A program made the translations under genes and the position numbers. Positions 26,810-35,615 of a stretch of 64,000 bases of DNA are shown here, one piece after another; position 1 is the stretch's first letter; each line of letters opens with the position of its first letter. Where the stretch lies: the NCBI GenBank assembly GCA_951812615.1, contig CATOSU010000005.1, forward strand, positions 124,001-188,000, read 5' to 3'. The notes beneath the pieces are model-generated. The model made no database searches, was not told where the DNA came from, and saw only the letters and a program-made list of their open reading frames with translations. The DNA comes from an uncultured Paracoccaceae bacterium. Its GTDB lineage: Bacteria; Pseudomonadota; Alphaproteobacteria; Rhodobacterales; Rhodobacteraceae.

Positions 26810-27675
26810 CAAATATGCGTACTGTCTACGTGAACGGCGAATACCTGCCCGAGACCGAAGCGAAGATTTCAATCTTCGACCGCGGTTTCCTGATGGCTGA
26901 CGGGGTGTACGAGGTGACCTCGGTCCTCGACGGCAAGCTGATCGACTTTGACGGACATGCGAAACGGCTGCAGCGGTCGCTGGACGAGCTTGAAATGAGC
27001 TGTCCGGTCAGCATGGAAGAGTTGCTGGCCATTCACCGGGAACTGGTGGCGAAAAACGACATCATCGAAGGCATGGTGTATCTTCAGGTCACGCGCGGCG
27101 CACCGGGTGATCGGGATTTCGTGTTCCCGGATCCGGAAGAAACCCCGGGTTCCGTCGTTCTGTTCACTCAGTCCAAGCCCGGCCTTGCCGACAGCCCGGC
27201 GGCAAAGACCGGGATCAAGATCATCAGCATCGAAGATATCCGCTGGGGTCGGCGCGACATCAAGACGGTGCAACTGCTCTATCCGTCCATGGCCAAGATG
27301 ATGGCCAAGAAAGCCGGCTGCGACGATGCCTGGCTGGTTGAGGACGGGGTTGTGACAGAAGGCACGTCAAACAACGCCTATATCGTCCGGGGCGGCAAGA
27401 TCATCACACGCGAATTGTCCAACGACATCCTCCACGGGATCACCCGCGCGGCAGTACTGCGATTTGCCCGCGAGGCGCAGATGGTGATCGAAGAACGGGC
27501 TTTTACCATCGAGGAGGCCCAGGCCGCGGACGAGGCTTTTGTCACCTCGGCGTCAACCTTCGTCATGCCGGTCGTGGAGCTCGACGGGTCACCGATCGGG
27601 TCCGGCGCACCCGGCCCCGTGGCTGCGCGCCTGCGCGAGATTTATCTCGATGAGAGCCGGAAAGCGGCGATCTGA
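26806..27675 (+). CDS. D-amino-acid transaminase (class IV, PLP)
   Basis: Class IV PLP transaminase of 289 residues. The PLP lysine is K153 (RDIKTVQLLYPS), and EGTSNNAYIV and the start VNGEYLPETEAKISIFDRGFLMADGVYE fit D-amino-acid transaminase. It moves amino groups among D-amino acids and 2-oxo acids, producing D-glutamate from D-alanine and others. Translational coupling to dgcA (ATGA overlap) suggests that it feeds D-glutamate to the DgcN-DgcA route. Confidence 0.88.
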   Translation: MTNMRTVYVNGEYLPETEAKISIFDRGFLMADGVYEVTSVLDGKLIDFDGHAKRLQRSLDELEMSCPVSMEELLAIHRELVAKNDIIEGMVYLQVTRGAPGDRDFVFPDPEETPGSVVLFTQSKPGLADSPAAKTGIKIISIEDIRWGRRDIKTVQLLYPSMAKMMAKKAGCDDAWLVEDGVVTEGTSNNAYIVRGGKIITRELSNDILHGITRAAVLRFAREAQMVIEERAFTIEEAQAADEAFVTSASTFVMPVVELDGSPIGSGAPGPVAARLREIYLDESRKAAI

Positions 27676-27742
27676 GCTAACACGAACTCGGCGTATCCCG
27701 CGGGTGGAACAGGAACCGAACACCGGTCGCCGTCTGCCGGCA

Positions 27743-28540
27743 TCACCCGAACCGCCAGCTCGACGCGGTAACGCCGTCGAAGATTTCCGCCTGATGATAG
27801 GTGCGCGTGGCCGAGTCGTTTACTGCCGCGCCCAGCGCGGCGAAAAGCGGGGCGAGATGGTCTTCCTCGGCGTGGCAAGTGCGCGCATATGGGGCAGTTT
27901 CCCAGTCGATGATCGCCGCCGTCCGTACATCCGGGGCAGAGGCCAGCGTCGCGTTGAGCCAGCCGTCAAATTCCGTGGACGGCACGCGTGCTTCTGGCCC
28001 GAAAAGACGCAGGTTGTGATAGCTCAGACCGGATCCGAGGATCAGCACGCCGTCATCCCGCAGAGGGGCCAGCGCCCGGCCAAGCGCGATATGTTCCGTC
28101 GGATCATACCCGTGTCGTAACGATACCTGCAGCAGCGGCATGTCTGCCTCCGGATAAATCATCGCCATCGGCACGAAAGTGCCGTGGTCGAACCCTTGTT
28201 GTTGATCCAGCCGTGTGGGCAGGCCCGCCCTGGAAACAAGGCCCGCGATCCGCTCGGCCAGCTTGGGCGCGCCCGGCGCAGGATAGACGACGTCATAGGT
28301 GTGAGGCGGGAAGTTGTAGTAGTCGTAGACCATGGGTGGCTTGGGCGAAGCCATGACGGAATAGACGTCTGTTTCCCAATGCCCCGAGATCATGACAACC
28401 GCCGTCGGACGGGACGGCAATTCGTCGGGCAGGTTCACAAAACTCTGCTCCAGCGGGCCAAAGGCCGCGCGCATATCTTCGATCCACGGCCAGGGGCCGC
28501 CACCGTGGGAGATGAAATAGGTGGGCATCCGTGTCGTCAT
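27743..28540 (-). CDS. DODA-type extradiol ring-opening dioxygenase (LigB-like)
   Basis: Protein of 265 residues of the 4,5-DOPA dioxygenase/YgiD family. Iron-ligand histidines are visible in FISHGGGP, in QQGFDHGTFVPM and in GSGLSYHNLR. Bacterial members open catechol rings such as L-DOPA, though many have unknown substrates. The ATG at 28540 (MTTRMPTYF) has GAGGCG upstream; the longer frame to 28654 is not used. No aromatic-degradation genes are nearby, so the physiological role is open. Confidence 0.85.
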   Translation of the reverse strand: MTTRMPTYFISHGGGPWPWIEDMRAAFGPLEQSFVNLPDELPSRPTAVVMISGHWETDVYSVMASPKPPMVYDYYNFPPHTYDVVYPAPGAPKLAERIAGLVSRAGLPTRLDQQQGFDHGTFVPMAMIYPEADMPLLQVSLRHGYDPTEHIALGRALAPLRDDGVLILGSGLSYHNLRLFGPEARVPSTEFDGWLNATLASAPDVRTAAIIDWETAPYARTCHAEEDHLAPLFAALGAAVNDSATRTYHQAEIFDGVTASSWRFG

Positions 28541-28687
28541 GCTTCGCCTCGCAGGAATGTTGACACCGATGTGGGGCCGGGATTTCCGAATGAAACGTTG
28601 CGTGATGAACAGAAGATGTGCGGATGCGCGGTGCACGATTGGTCCGGCATTCACCTGATTTGCCGCTGTGCCCCGCCTGCGGAAAGC

Positions 28688-29284
28688 TCAGTTGCCGGCG
28701 CGTTTCGTCATCATTTCGTGTACCGCGTGCATGCCCCTGTCGGCCATCGCGGTCACCTCTGCGGCATGGGTGTGCAGCGCTTGGATCAGTTCGGGATCAT
28801 CCGTTGTCTGGGTCACCACGATGCCTTCTTCGGTCAGGTCGATATCGGTTGTCAGCCTGTCGTGGCGCTCGAAAAAGATGTCGAGCGTCGGGCTTTGGAT
28901 CCGGATTTGCGGGTCACGGCCGTCTTCGACGCGGTCGATCATTCCGGTCACATGGCTGATGAGGACCTCCATAACCTTTTCGTCTGACGAGTAAGTAACA
29001 GTGCGTATGCCGTTAGGCAGGTTTTCAACCCGACGGTCGATCTTATTGAAATTTCGGAACATGACCGCCAGTTCCGCGCTTTCCTCTGGCGTTGCATCGA
29101 CGCCGCGCAGGCCGGGCATGTTGGCCATGTCATGGGACCCGTGCATATGGCCCGTGCCGGACCCTGAGCTCTGCCCGGTTGTCTGTGCCAAAGCGGAAGG
29201 CGCGAGCGGGCTGGCGGCGGTAACCGCTCCGAATGCACAGGCAAACAGAAGTTTCTTTGGTGCTGAAAGAGTTGAACGGGTCAC
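28688..29284 (-). CDS. exported protein with His/Met-rich N-terminus, unknown
   Basis: 198 residues, starting at GTG with AGGGAG upstream. A signal peptide (KKLLFACAFGAVTAASPLA) ends about residue 33. The mature N-terminus is rich in His, Met, Ser and Gly (SGTGHMHGSHDMANMPG). The rest is a helical-looking domain with a conserved-looking histidine run (ALHTHAAEVTAMADRGMHAVHEMM). The His/Met clusters hint at metal binding, but nothing proves it. It lies between the dioxygenase and alcohol dehydrogenase genes, all leftward. Confidence 0.75.
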   Translation of the reverse strand: MTRSTLSAPKKLLFACAFGAVTAASPLAPSALAQTTGQSSGSGTGHMHGSHDMANMPGLRGVDATPEESAELAVMFRNFNKIDRRVENLPNGIRTVTYSSDEKVMEVLISHVTGMIDRVEDGRDPQIRIQSPTLDIFFERHDRLTTDIDLTEEGIVVTQTTDDPELIQALHTHAAEVTAMADRGMHAVHEMMTKRAGN

Positions 29285-29385
29285 ATGTGCACTCCCTGGC
29301 CGCTTGCCTGCTGACAGGCGTGTTCATCGCTGAAACGCTATTCTATTGACCACAGCAATGAAATCCAGACACGTTTTTATGGCCG

Positions 29386-30369
29386 TCAGGGCACCAGTAC
29401 GGACGCGCCCTGCAACCTGCCACTGCGCAAATCCTCCAGCGCCACGTTGGCCTGTTCCAGCGGGTATGGCGTTGTCTCGGTTGCGACCCTGGCCTTTTCG
29501 GCCAGCGGGAAGAATGCCTGCCCGTCTGCCCGTGTCAGATTGGCCACGGATCGGATAACCCGTTCTTCCCACAGATCGGCATAAGGAAATCCGGGAATGT
29601 CGCTCATGTGAATGCCGCCGCACACCACGATGCCGCCTTTTCGAACCGCCCTGAGCGCGGCGGGAACAAGCGCACCGACCGGGGCAAAGATGATGGCAGC
29701 GTCTAGCGGGTCCGGCGGCTGTTCCGACGCGCCCCCGGCCCAGACCGCCCCAAGCTGCCGGGCAAACCCCTGCGCCTCCGTATCGTCATCGCGGGTGATT
29801 GCCAGCACGCTGCGGCCCTGCCAGACAGCGATCTGGCACAGGATATGCGCCGCCACGCCGAACCCGTAAAGGCCCAGCGTCTGCGCATCACCCGCCAGCG
29901 TCAGGCTGCGATATCCAATCAGCCCGGCACAAAGCAGCGGAGCCAGCGAAACCGGATCGGCGCTGTCGCTCAGCGGGAAAACGAAGTCGGTATGTGCAAG
30001 GCAATACTCGGCATAGCCACCGTCGAATGTGTATCCGGTAAAAAGCGGCTCATCGCACAGGTTTTCCCGGCCTTTCGCGCAATACGGGCACGACCCGCAC
30101 GCGTGGCTGAGCCACGGAACGCCAACACGCCGGCCAGGCGGAAAACCGGCAACACCGGGGCCTGTCCCTGCGATCCGGCCGACGATTTCGTGGCCGGGGA
30201 TCAAGGGAAGGTTCGGCTTCGTCAGTTCACCGTCTACGACATGCAGGTCGGTCCGACACACACCACAGGCCTCAACCCGGATCAGAACCTGCCCCGGACC
30301 GGGCCGGGGCATGGGGACTTCGCGCAAGTAAAGGGGGGAACGCGGCTGTTCGAGAACCATCGCGCGCAT
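29386..30369 (-). CDS. zinc-dependent alcohol dehydrogenase (MDR family)
   Basis: Medium-chain dehydrogenase of about 327 residues. The catalytic zinc site is CGVCRTDLH with GHEIVG, the structural zinc site is CGSCPYCAKGRENLC, and a Rossmann segment YGFGVAAHILCQ follows. It oxidises alcohols or reduces aldehydes with NAD(P). I chose ATG 30369, which has GGAG six bases upstream, over 30381. No pathway partner identifies the substrate. Confidence 0.88.
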   Translation of the reverse strand: MRAMVLEQPRSPLYLREVPMPRPGPGQVLIRVEACGVCRTDLHVVDGELTKPNLPLIPGHEIVGRIAGTGPGVAGFPPGRRVGVPWLSHACGSCPYCAKGRENLCDEPLFTGYTFDGGYAEYCLAHTDFVFPLSDSADPVSLAPLLCAGLIGYRSLTLAGDAQTLGLYGFGVAAHILCQIAVWQGRSVLAITRDDDTEAQGFARQLGAVWAGGASEQPPDPLDAAIIFAPVGALVPAALRAVRKGGIVVCGGIHMSDIPGFPYADLWEERVIRSVANLTRADGQAFFPLAEKARVATETTPYPLEQANVALEDLRSGRLQGASVLVP

Positions 30370-30513
30370 GTGCTGCTCCATCTGGGTCCGGGCAGTCTAG
30401 CGGATTTCCGCGGGAACGCCGTTGAGATGGATCAATTCGCCGATCCTGCCATTGTTGGTTCGCGGCGGCCTTTGTCTTATGGTTGCTGCGGACGGAACCA
30501 GGGAAACACGGAG

Positions 30514-32271
30514 TTGGAACGCAAGCTGGCAACGATTCTGGTGGGTGATGTCGTCGGGTCCACTGCGGCGATGGAGGCCAATGAGGAGCACGCACTTGAG
30601 CATGTGGCGCAGGGGCTCAAGCTTGTTTCAGCCTGTGTCGACCGGCATGACGGGCGCGTGTTCAACACGGCGGGTGATGCCATCCTTGCCGAATTCGACA
30701 GCCCGGTGAACGGCCTGAAATCCGCGATCGAAGCCCGGTCGATGCTGGCATCGGCCAAAGGCCTTGCACCGAAAGACATGCGGTTCGGATTGCACCTGGC
30801 GGATGTTGCCTGTTTCGGTGACGATCTGCGCGGCGACGGTGTGAACATCGCGGCCCGGTTACAGCAAAACGCGGAACCGGGCGAAATCGACGTGTCCGAA
30901 ATCCTCTATAATCACGTGCGCCGTGTGTCGCCCTGTGGGTTCTCCGAACTTGGCGAGCGACAGTTCAAAGGTGTGTCCGAACCGGTGCGCGTCATGCGTG
31001 TCGGATCATCCATGGATCGCCACGTGTTTCAGTCCGCCCCAATCATCGCTGCGCCGAAATCGCAGCTGAGGCCGAATTCCATCGCGGTAAGGCCCTTCGA
31101 TACCGGCAGTTCGTCGGACGAGGATCAGGCATTTCTTGCCGAGGGGCTGACCGAAGACATCATCCTCGAACTCAGCCAGATCAAGTCTCTTTTCGTGAGT
31201 TCCCGAACGGTGTCCCGCTCCCTGCTGACACTGGACCCGGTGGAGATCGGCGAAGCGCTGGGCGTGCGCTATGTCCTGTCAGGCTCGGTCCGCGTTCTGG
31301 GTTCACGTGTGCGGTTGACCGTTTCATTGTCGCGGACAGATGACGGCGGATTGGTCTGGTCCGACCGGGTGCAGCGTCCGTTCGACGAAATTCTGGATGC
31401 CATGGACGATATCGTCGCCCGCGTGGCGGCAACGGTGTCGGGCCGGATCGATCATACCGAGATCAGCGCAGCCCGGATGAAGCGACCGGAAAACATGTCG
31501 GCCTACGAGTATTACCTTCGGGGGCTGGAGTTTCACCGGATGGGCGGGGTTTCCGATGCCCATGCCATCCAGGCCCGCGAGTGGTTTCAGCGCGCGCAGG
31601 AAGCCGATCCGGGATTTGCCCGCCCAATCGCCATGGAAATCTGTGCGTGGAGCTATCTGCCGGATTTTGACATCAACGAAGCAGAACGGATGCTGACCCG
31701 GGCGATGGAACTGGATACATCGGACCCCGAACTGCACCGCATTTTCGGTATCGTTCAGATCAAGCGGAACAACGACTACGATGCCAGCCGGCGACATCAC
31801 GAAATGGCCCTGCGCCTGTCGCCGAACGATGCCTATATCCTCGGCCGCTGCGCGGCGTTCTACACCTTTGCCGGGGAACCTGCGCGAGCGCTGGAATTGC
31901 TGGAACGGGCCGACGCGCTGGATCCGTTTCTGCCGGTCTGGATTGTCGAGGAACGGGTTGCGGCGCTCTATGCGCTGGGCCGTTACGAAGAGATGAACGA
32001 TGAAGCCCGCAGCCTGAACTTCCAGACCCGCCGATCCCGTATCTACCGGGCCGCCGGCCGGGTCGCGCGCGGCGATGTGGAACGGGCAGGGGAATTGATA
32101 CGTGAAGCCCTTGCTGACGATCCGACACTGACAACGGCCTATATCTGCGAACAAGAATTATTCGGCGACGCCGGAACGATCCACACGCTGCTGGATCAGG
32201 TGCGGCTGGCCGGTCTGCCGGACCCTGACAGAGTTCCCGAACCAGGCCCTGTTCTGGTCTCGACGCGCTGA
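30514..32271 (+). CDS. class III nucleotide cyclase-like protein with TolB-like and TPR domains
   Basis: 585 residues from the TTG at 30514 (TTGGAACGC); an in-frame ATG at 30427 is the alternative. Domains: class III cyclase homology domain (1-170; metal Asp in VGDVVGSTA and NTAGDAILAEF, NIAARL with the transition-state Asn and Arg); FlgO/TolB-like domain (about 190-310: SIAVRPFDT, VRYVLSGSVR, SVSRSLL); TPR region (about 330-560). Where most such cyclases have KTxGD this has NTAGD, so the substrate-specifying lysine is asparagine and the product is uncertain. Such fusions are common in alphaproteobacteria. Confidence 0.82.
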   Translation: MERKLATILVGDVVGSTAAMEANEEHALEHVAQGLKLVSACVDRHDGRVFNTAGDAILAEFDSPVNGLKSAIEARSMLASAKGLAPKDMRFGLHLADVACFGDDLRGDGVNIAARLQQNAEPGEIDVSEILYNHVRRVSPCGFSELGERQFKGVSEPVRVMRVGSSMDRHVFQSAPIIAAPKSQLRPNSIAVRPFDTGSSSDEDQAFLAEGLTEDIILELSQIKSLFVSSRTVSRSLLTLDPVEIGEALGVRYVLSGSVRVLGSRVRLTVSLSRTDDGGLVWSDRVQRPFDEILDAMDDIVARVAATVSGRIDHTEISAARMKRPENMSAYEYYLRGLEFHRMGGVSDAHAIQAREWFQRAQEADPGFARPIAMEICAWSYLPDFDINEAERMLTRAMELDTSDPELHRIFGIVQIKRNNDYDASRRHHEMALRLSPNDAYILGRCAAFYTFAGEPARALELLERADALDPFLPVWIVEERVAALYALGRYEEMNDEARSLNFQTRRSRIYRAAGRVARGDVERAGELIREALADDPTLTTAYICEQELFGDAGTIHTLLDQVRLAGLPDPDRVPEPGPVLVSTR

Positions 32272-32275
32272 GCGG

Positions 32276-32590
32276 TTATGCCTTGTCCGTGACGTTTTCC
32301 TTGAAGGCGACTTCGAAGGCGGCCTGCTTTTCCGGGCCGGCTTCGGTCTGATAGTTGGCCTTCCACTCGGCCATGGTCATGCCATAGTAGATTTCCCGCG
32401 CCTCGTTCTTGTCGATCTCGATGCCCCTTTCGCCTGCAGCTTCCTGATACCAGCGCGACAGGCAGTTGCGGCAGAACCCGGCAAGGTTCATCAGGTCGAT
32501 GTTCTGAACGTCAGTGCGGTCCTCCATCAGGTGCTGACGGAGGCGGCGGAATGCGGCGGCTTCGATTTCGATGCGGGTCTGGTCGTCCAT
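32276..32590 (-). CDS. DUF1244 protein
   Basis: Small cytoplasmic protein of 104 residues with an AGGAG ribosome site before the ATG. The sequence AAFRRLRQHLMEDRTDVQNIDLMNLAGFCRNCLSRWY matches the conserved DUF1244 pattern, including the CRNC dicysteine. Function unknown. It is followed on the same strand by nothing in the same operon and starts 58 bases downstream of the small 2TM gene's stop. Confidence 0.85.
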   Translation of the reverse strand: MDDQTRIEIEAAAFRRLRQHLMEDRTDVQNIDLMNLAGFCRNCLSRWYQEAAGERGIEIDKNEAREIYYGMTMAEWKANYQTEAGPEKQAAFEVAFKENVTDKA

Positions 32591-32647
32591 GTCTCAATAC
32601 TCCTGCGGTTGGACGATCATAACGGCCCGCCCGCCGGCGTACAGGGG

Positions 32648-32890
32648 TCAGAACGCAATTTGCAGCGCCAGCCACGGCGCAAAGCAGAACACCAGCGTGA
32701 GCATTTTGTAGGACCCAAGCCAGCCGAAATAGACGCGACGCGCCTCGGTTGCGGGCAGGCCGAGCATGCGTTCGTGCAGGCCGGCCATCCAATCCTGCAT
32801 CAGCAGGATGGCAATGCCGGCAACCAGCAGGATGCCGAAGTTCACGACGGTCAGCCAGCCAAAGAACGTGATGAGGGTTTCAGTGGTCAT
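32648..32890 (-). CDS. small two-helix membrane protein
   Basis: 80 residues with two hydrophobic segments (VVNFGILLVAGIAILL and YKMLTLVFCFAPWLALQIAF) separated by a short basic loop that includes LGLPATEARRVYFGWLG. It resembles the DUF6868 family of marine bacteria. The ribosome site is AAAGGAG, nine bases before the ATG. Function unknown. Confidence 0.75.
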   Translation of the reverse strand: MTTETLITFFGWLTVVNFGILLVAGIAILLMQDWMAGLHERMLGLPATEARRVYFGWLGSYKMLTLVFCFAPWLALQIAF

Positions 32891-32987
32891 GCCGGGCTCC
32901 TTTCAGCCGTTCACCAACACTCTGAAACAGATTTGGACCTGTTCGGGGCGCGGTCAATACCCGGCAGCATCTGTAACGGCAATTGTT

Positions 32988-33725
32988 CTACACGTCCGAC
33001 ATCCGAAGTGCATCTTCGAGGATCGGGACCAGCCGCGCGGCCCATTCGGATTGTTGTTGCGGCGTTTCGATCAGGTCGTTGCGCAGTTCAATCAGGGCGT
33101 TCGGCAGGTTCCGTGCCGTCGCGTGCCGGTCAATGGCATCGCCGGGCAGGTAACCGGTATAAGGTTCGTTTTCGCCCGTGATCAGCCCGGGTTCGGCCCT
33201 GAGGCGTGAGATCAGGGGGCAGGCAAACCGGTCGTCTTCGGGAAACAGAACACCGACATGCCAAGGGCGCGGAGGACGGCCCTTGAACTGTGGGGTGAAA
33301 CTGTGCATCGACACGATGACCGTGTCGGGCCGGGCCGCCAGCCCTGCCAGCGCCGCATGATAGGGCCGGTAGCACATGTTCAGGCGCCGTTGAACCTCGG
33401 CGGCATCGACATGCTGGTTGGCAGGGATCAGCGACCCGTCATAAAGCTTCATCACCAGCGTCGGATCGTCTTCGCCGCGGTTCGGATCGATGACAAGACG
33501 CGAAAAGTTGGCCCCGATCACTGGCGCGTTCAGCAATTCGCCCAGCTCGAACGCTACTGCATAGGCGCCGGGGTCAAATGCGATGTGACGGTTCATGTCT
33601 TCCGGTGGCAGCCCCAGATCACCGTTGTTCACGTCCGGTGGCACGACATTGGTCGCATGGTCGCAGGTAATCAGCCAGCGGGCAGGGCGATCTGCCCCGT
33701 GAAGGAAAAACGGTGTGTATGTCAT
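32988..33725 (-). CDS. N-formylglutamate amidohydrolase family protein
   Basis: 245 residues. The family marks are ITCDHATNVVPP near the N-terminus, GANFSRLVIDPNRGEDDPTLV in the middle and IVSMHSFTPQF, with the C-terminal IELRNDLIETP. It is expected to hydrolyse N-formylglutamate to glutamate and formate, or a related N-acyl amino acid. The ATG at 33725 was chosen; the longer frame to 33848 runs over the start of the pyruvate kinase gene. No histidine-catabolism genes are nearby. Confidence 0.88.
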   Translation of the reverse strand: MTYTPFFLHGADRPARWLITCDHATNVVPPDVNNGDLGLPPEDMNRHIAFDPGAYAVAFELGELLNAPVIGANFSRLVIDPNRGEDDPTLVMKLYDGSLIPANQHVDAAEVQRRLNMCYRPYHAALAGLAARPDTVIVSMHSFTPQFKGRPPRPWHVGVLFPEDDRFACPLISRLRAEPGLITGENEPYTGYLPGDAIDRHATARNLPNALIELRNDLIETPQQQSEWAARLVPILEDALRMSDV

Positions 33726-33847
33726 GTGCCTGTCACTTCGTCCCACCAGCAATATGTGCGTTGATCGCGAAAGGGAACCGGGCCATAAGCGGAATCGTAT
33801 GTTTGCGGTAACAGTCGCGGCCGGGCGGGCCAGAAAAGGGACAGGCA

Positions 33848-35293
33848 ATGAGACGTCAGCGAAATGTAAAGATCGTGGCCACGCTGGGGCCGGCCTCTGA
33901 AACCTATGAAATGATACGGTCTCTGCACGAAGCGGGTGCAGATGTGTTCCGGCTGAACATGAGCCACGGCAGCCACGAGGAAATCCGCGAAAAACACCGG
34001 ATTATCCGCCAGGTCGAAAAGGATCTGGACAGCCCGATTGCCATTCTGGCCGACCTTCAGGGTCCGAAACTGCGGGTGGGCACATTTGCTGACGGGGCCG
34101 AGGAGCTTGAGGAAGGCGCCCGTTTCACGCTGGATCTGGATGAAACGCCGGGCGATGGGTCCCGTGTCTGTCTGCCACACCCCGAAATCTTCGCGGCTCT
34201 GGAACCGGGTGCAACGCTGCTGGTCAACGACGGCAAGATCCGTCTGCGGGTTGAGGCGTGCGACAATTCCAGTGCCACCTGCGTCGTGGTCACCGGCGGC
34301 ACGATCTCCAACCGCAAGGGCGTAAACGTGCCGGACGTGGTCCTGCCGCTGGCTGCGCTCAGCGCCAAGGACCGGGACGATCTGGAATTCGTGTGTACGC
34401 TCGGGGTTGACTGGCTGGCGCTGAGTTTCGTGCAGCGCCCCGAAGATGTGGCTGAAGCGCGCGACCTTGCTGGTGGCCGGGCCGCGATCCTGTCAAAGAT
34501 CGAAAAGCCGGCGGCGGTCGACCGGTTCGACGACATTCTCAAAGCGTCCGACGGGATCATGGTGGCGCGCGGCGATCTCGGGGTTGAATTGCCGGTCAGC
34601 GCGGTGCCACCGATCCAGAAACGGCTGGTGCGTGCCTGCCGGGCCGCGGCCAAGCCCGTGATCGTCGCCACGCAGATGCTGGAAAGCATGATCGAGAGCC
34701 CTATGCCTACCCGCGCCGAGGTTTCCGATGTCGCCACCGCGATCTACGAAGGAACCGATGCCATCATGCTGAGTGCGGAATCAGCCGCGGGGCAATATCC
34801 GGTGGAAGCCATCGATACGATGCATCACGTCGCGACCGAGGTGGAGGGCGACCCGACCTATGCCCAGATTGTCGCCGGCTCCCGCAGCGCCAAGGGTACG
34901 ACAATTGCGGACGGGATCGTGGCCGCAGCCCGCGGAATCGCAGAAAAGACCGATATCAAGGTCATCTGCTGCTTCACCGAAAGCGGCACCACCGCCCTGC
35001 TCACAGCGCGGGAACGGCCCGGTGTTCCGATTATCGCGATGACGTCGAAACGCGGTACGGCGCGACGTCTGTGCCTCAGCTGGGGCTGCAATTGTGTGAT
35101 GACCGAAGAACTGGTGCGGTTCAAAATGGCGGTCGTCAATGCGGCGCGCGCAGCGCGTGCGGGTGGTTTCGCCACCGAATCCGATCAGATCGTGGTCACC
35201 GCAGGGGTGCCGTTCAATCAGCCGGGCACAACCAACATCCTGCGCGTTGCCCCTTGTGACGAACGTTTGATTTACCGCACCGATCCGGAGTAG
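33848..35293 (+). CDS. pyk: pyruvate kinase
   Basis: 481 residues, normal length. It converts phosphoenolpyruvate and ADP to pyruvate and ATP. The N-terminus VKIVATLGPASETYEMI, FRLNMSHGSHEE, the catalytic lysine in ILSKIEKPAAVDRFDDIL and the metal-binding EELP-type segment MVARGDLGVELP are intact, as is the IVATQMLESM motif. The allosteric C-terminal domain is complete. It is followed after 30 bases by a small conserved membrane gene. Confidence 0.95.
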   Translation: MRRQRNVKIVATLGPASETYEMIRSLHEAGADVFRLNMSHGSHEEIREKHRIIRQVEKDLDSPIAILADLQGPKLRVGTFADGAEELEEGARFTLDLDETPGDGSRVCLPHPEIFAALEPGATLLVNDGKIRLRVEACDNSSATCVVVTGGTISNRKGVNVPDVVLPLAALSAKDRDDLEFVCTLGVDWLALSFVQRPEDVAEARDLAGGRAAILSKIEKPAAVDRFDDILKASDGIMVARGDLGVELPVSAVPPIQKRLVRACRAAAKPVIVATQMLESMIESPMPTRAEVSDVATAIYEGTDAIMLSAESAAGQYPVEAIDTMHHVATEVEGDPTYAQIVAGSRSAKGTTIADGIVAAARGIAEKTDIKVICCFTESGTTALLTARERPGVPIIAMTSKRGTARRLCLSWGCNCVMTEELVRFKMAVVNAARAARAGGFATESDQIVVTAGVPFNQPGTTNILRVAPCDERLIYRTDPE

Positions 35294-35323
35294 CGTCGGC
35301 AGGACAAATCGGAGGATTTCCGA

Positions 35324-35548
35324 ATGGACGCCGATCTTGCGCTTGTGCTCGGTCTGATCGTTGCCGGGTTTTCGATCCCGTCGATCCTGTCGGCGCTGGG
35401 CGATGGTCGCTCTCCGCGGGCGTCGATGGTCACTATTCTCATTGCCGGCGGGCTGATCATCTATGCGCTGGTTACCAAACCGGGTGGCTACACGCTGGCA
35501 CAGGTGCCCGAGGCGTTCATCCACGTGATAGCCCGGTTCATGCCTTAA
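35324..35548 (+). CDS. small membrane protein downstream of pyk
   Basis: 74 residues with two hydrophobic segments (LALVLGLIVAGFSIPSIL and ASMVTILIAGGLIIYALV) and a short polar tail. A GGAGGA site precedes the ATG. It may be co-transcribed with pyk. I recognise no named family. Confidence 0.65.
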   Translation: MDADLALVLGLIVAGFSIPSILSALGDGRSPRASMVTILIAGGLIIYALVTKPGGYTLAQVPEAFIHVIARFMP

Positions 35549-35615
35549 GACGATCCCGGGCCGGATACCGGATCATTCAACGGATTGCTCTGCATGGACG
35601 CATGTGTGCGATGGG

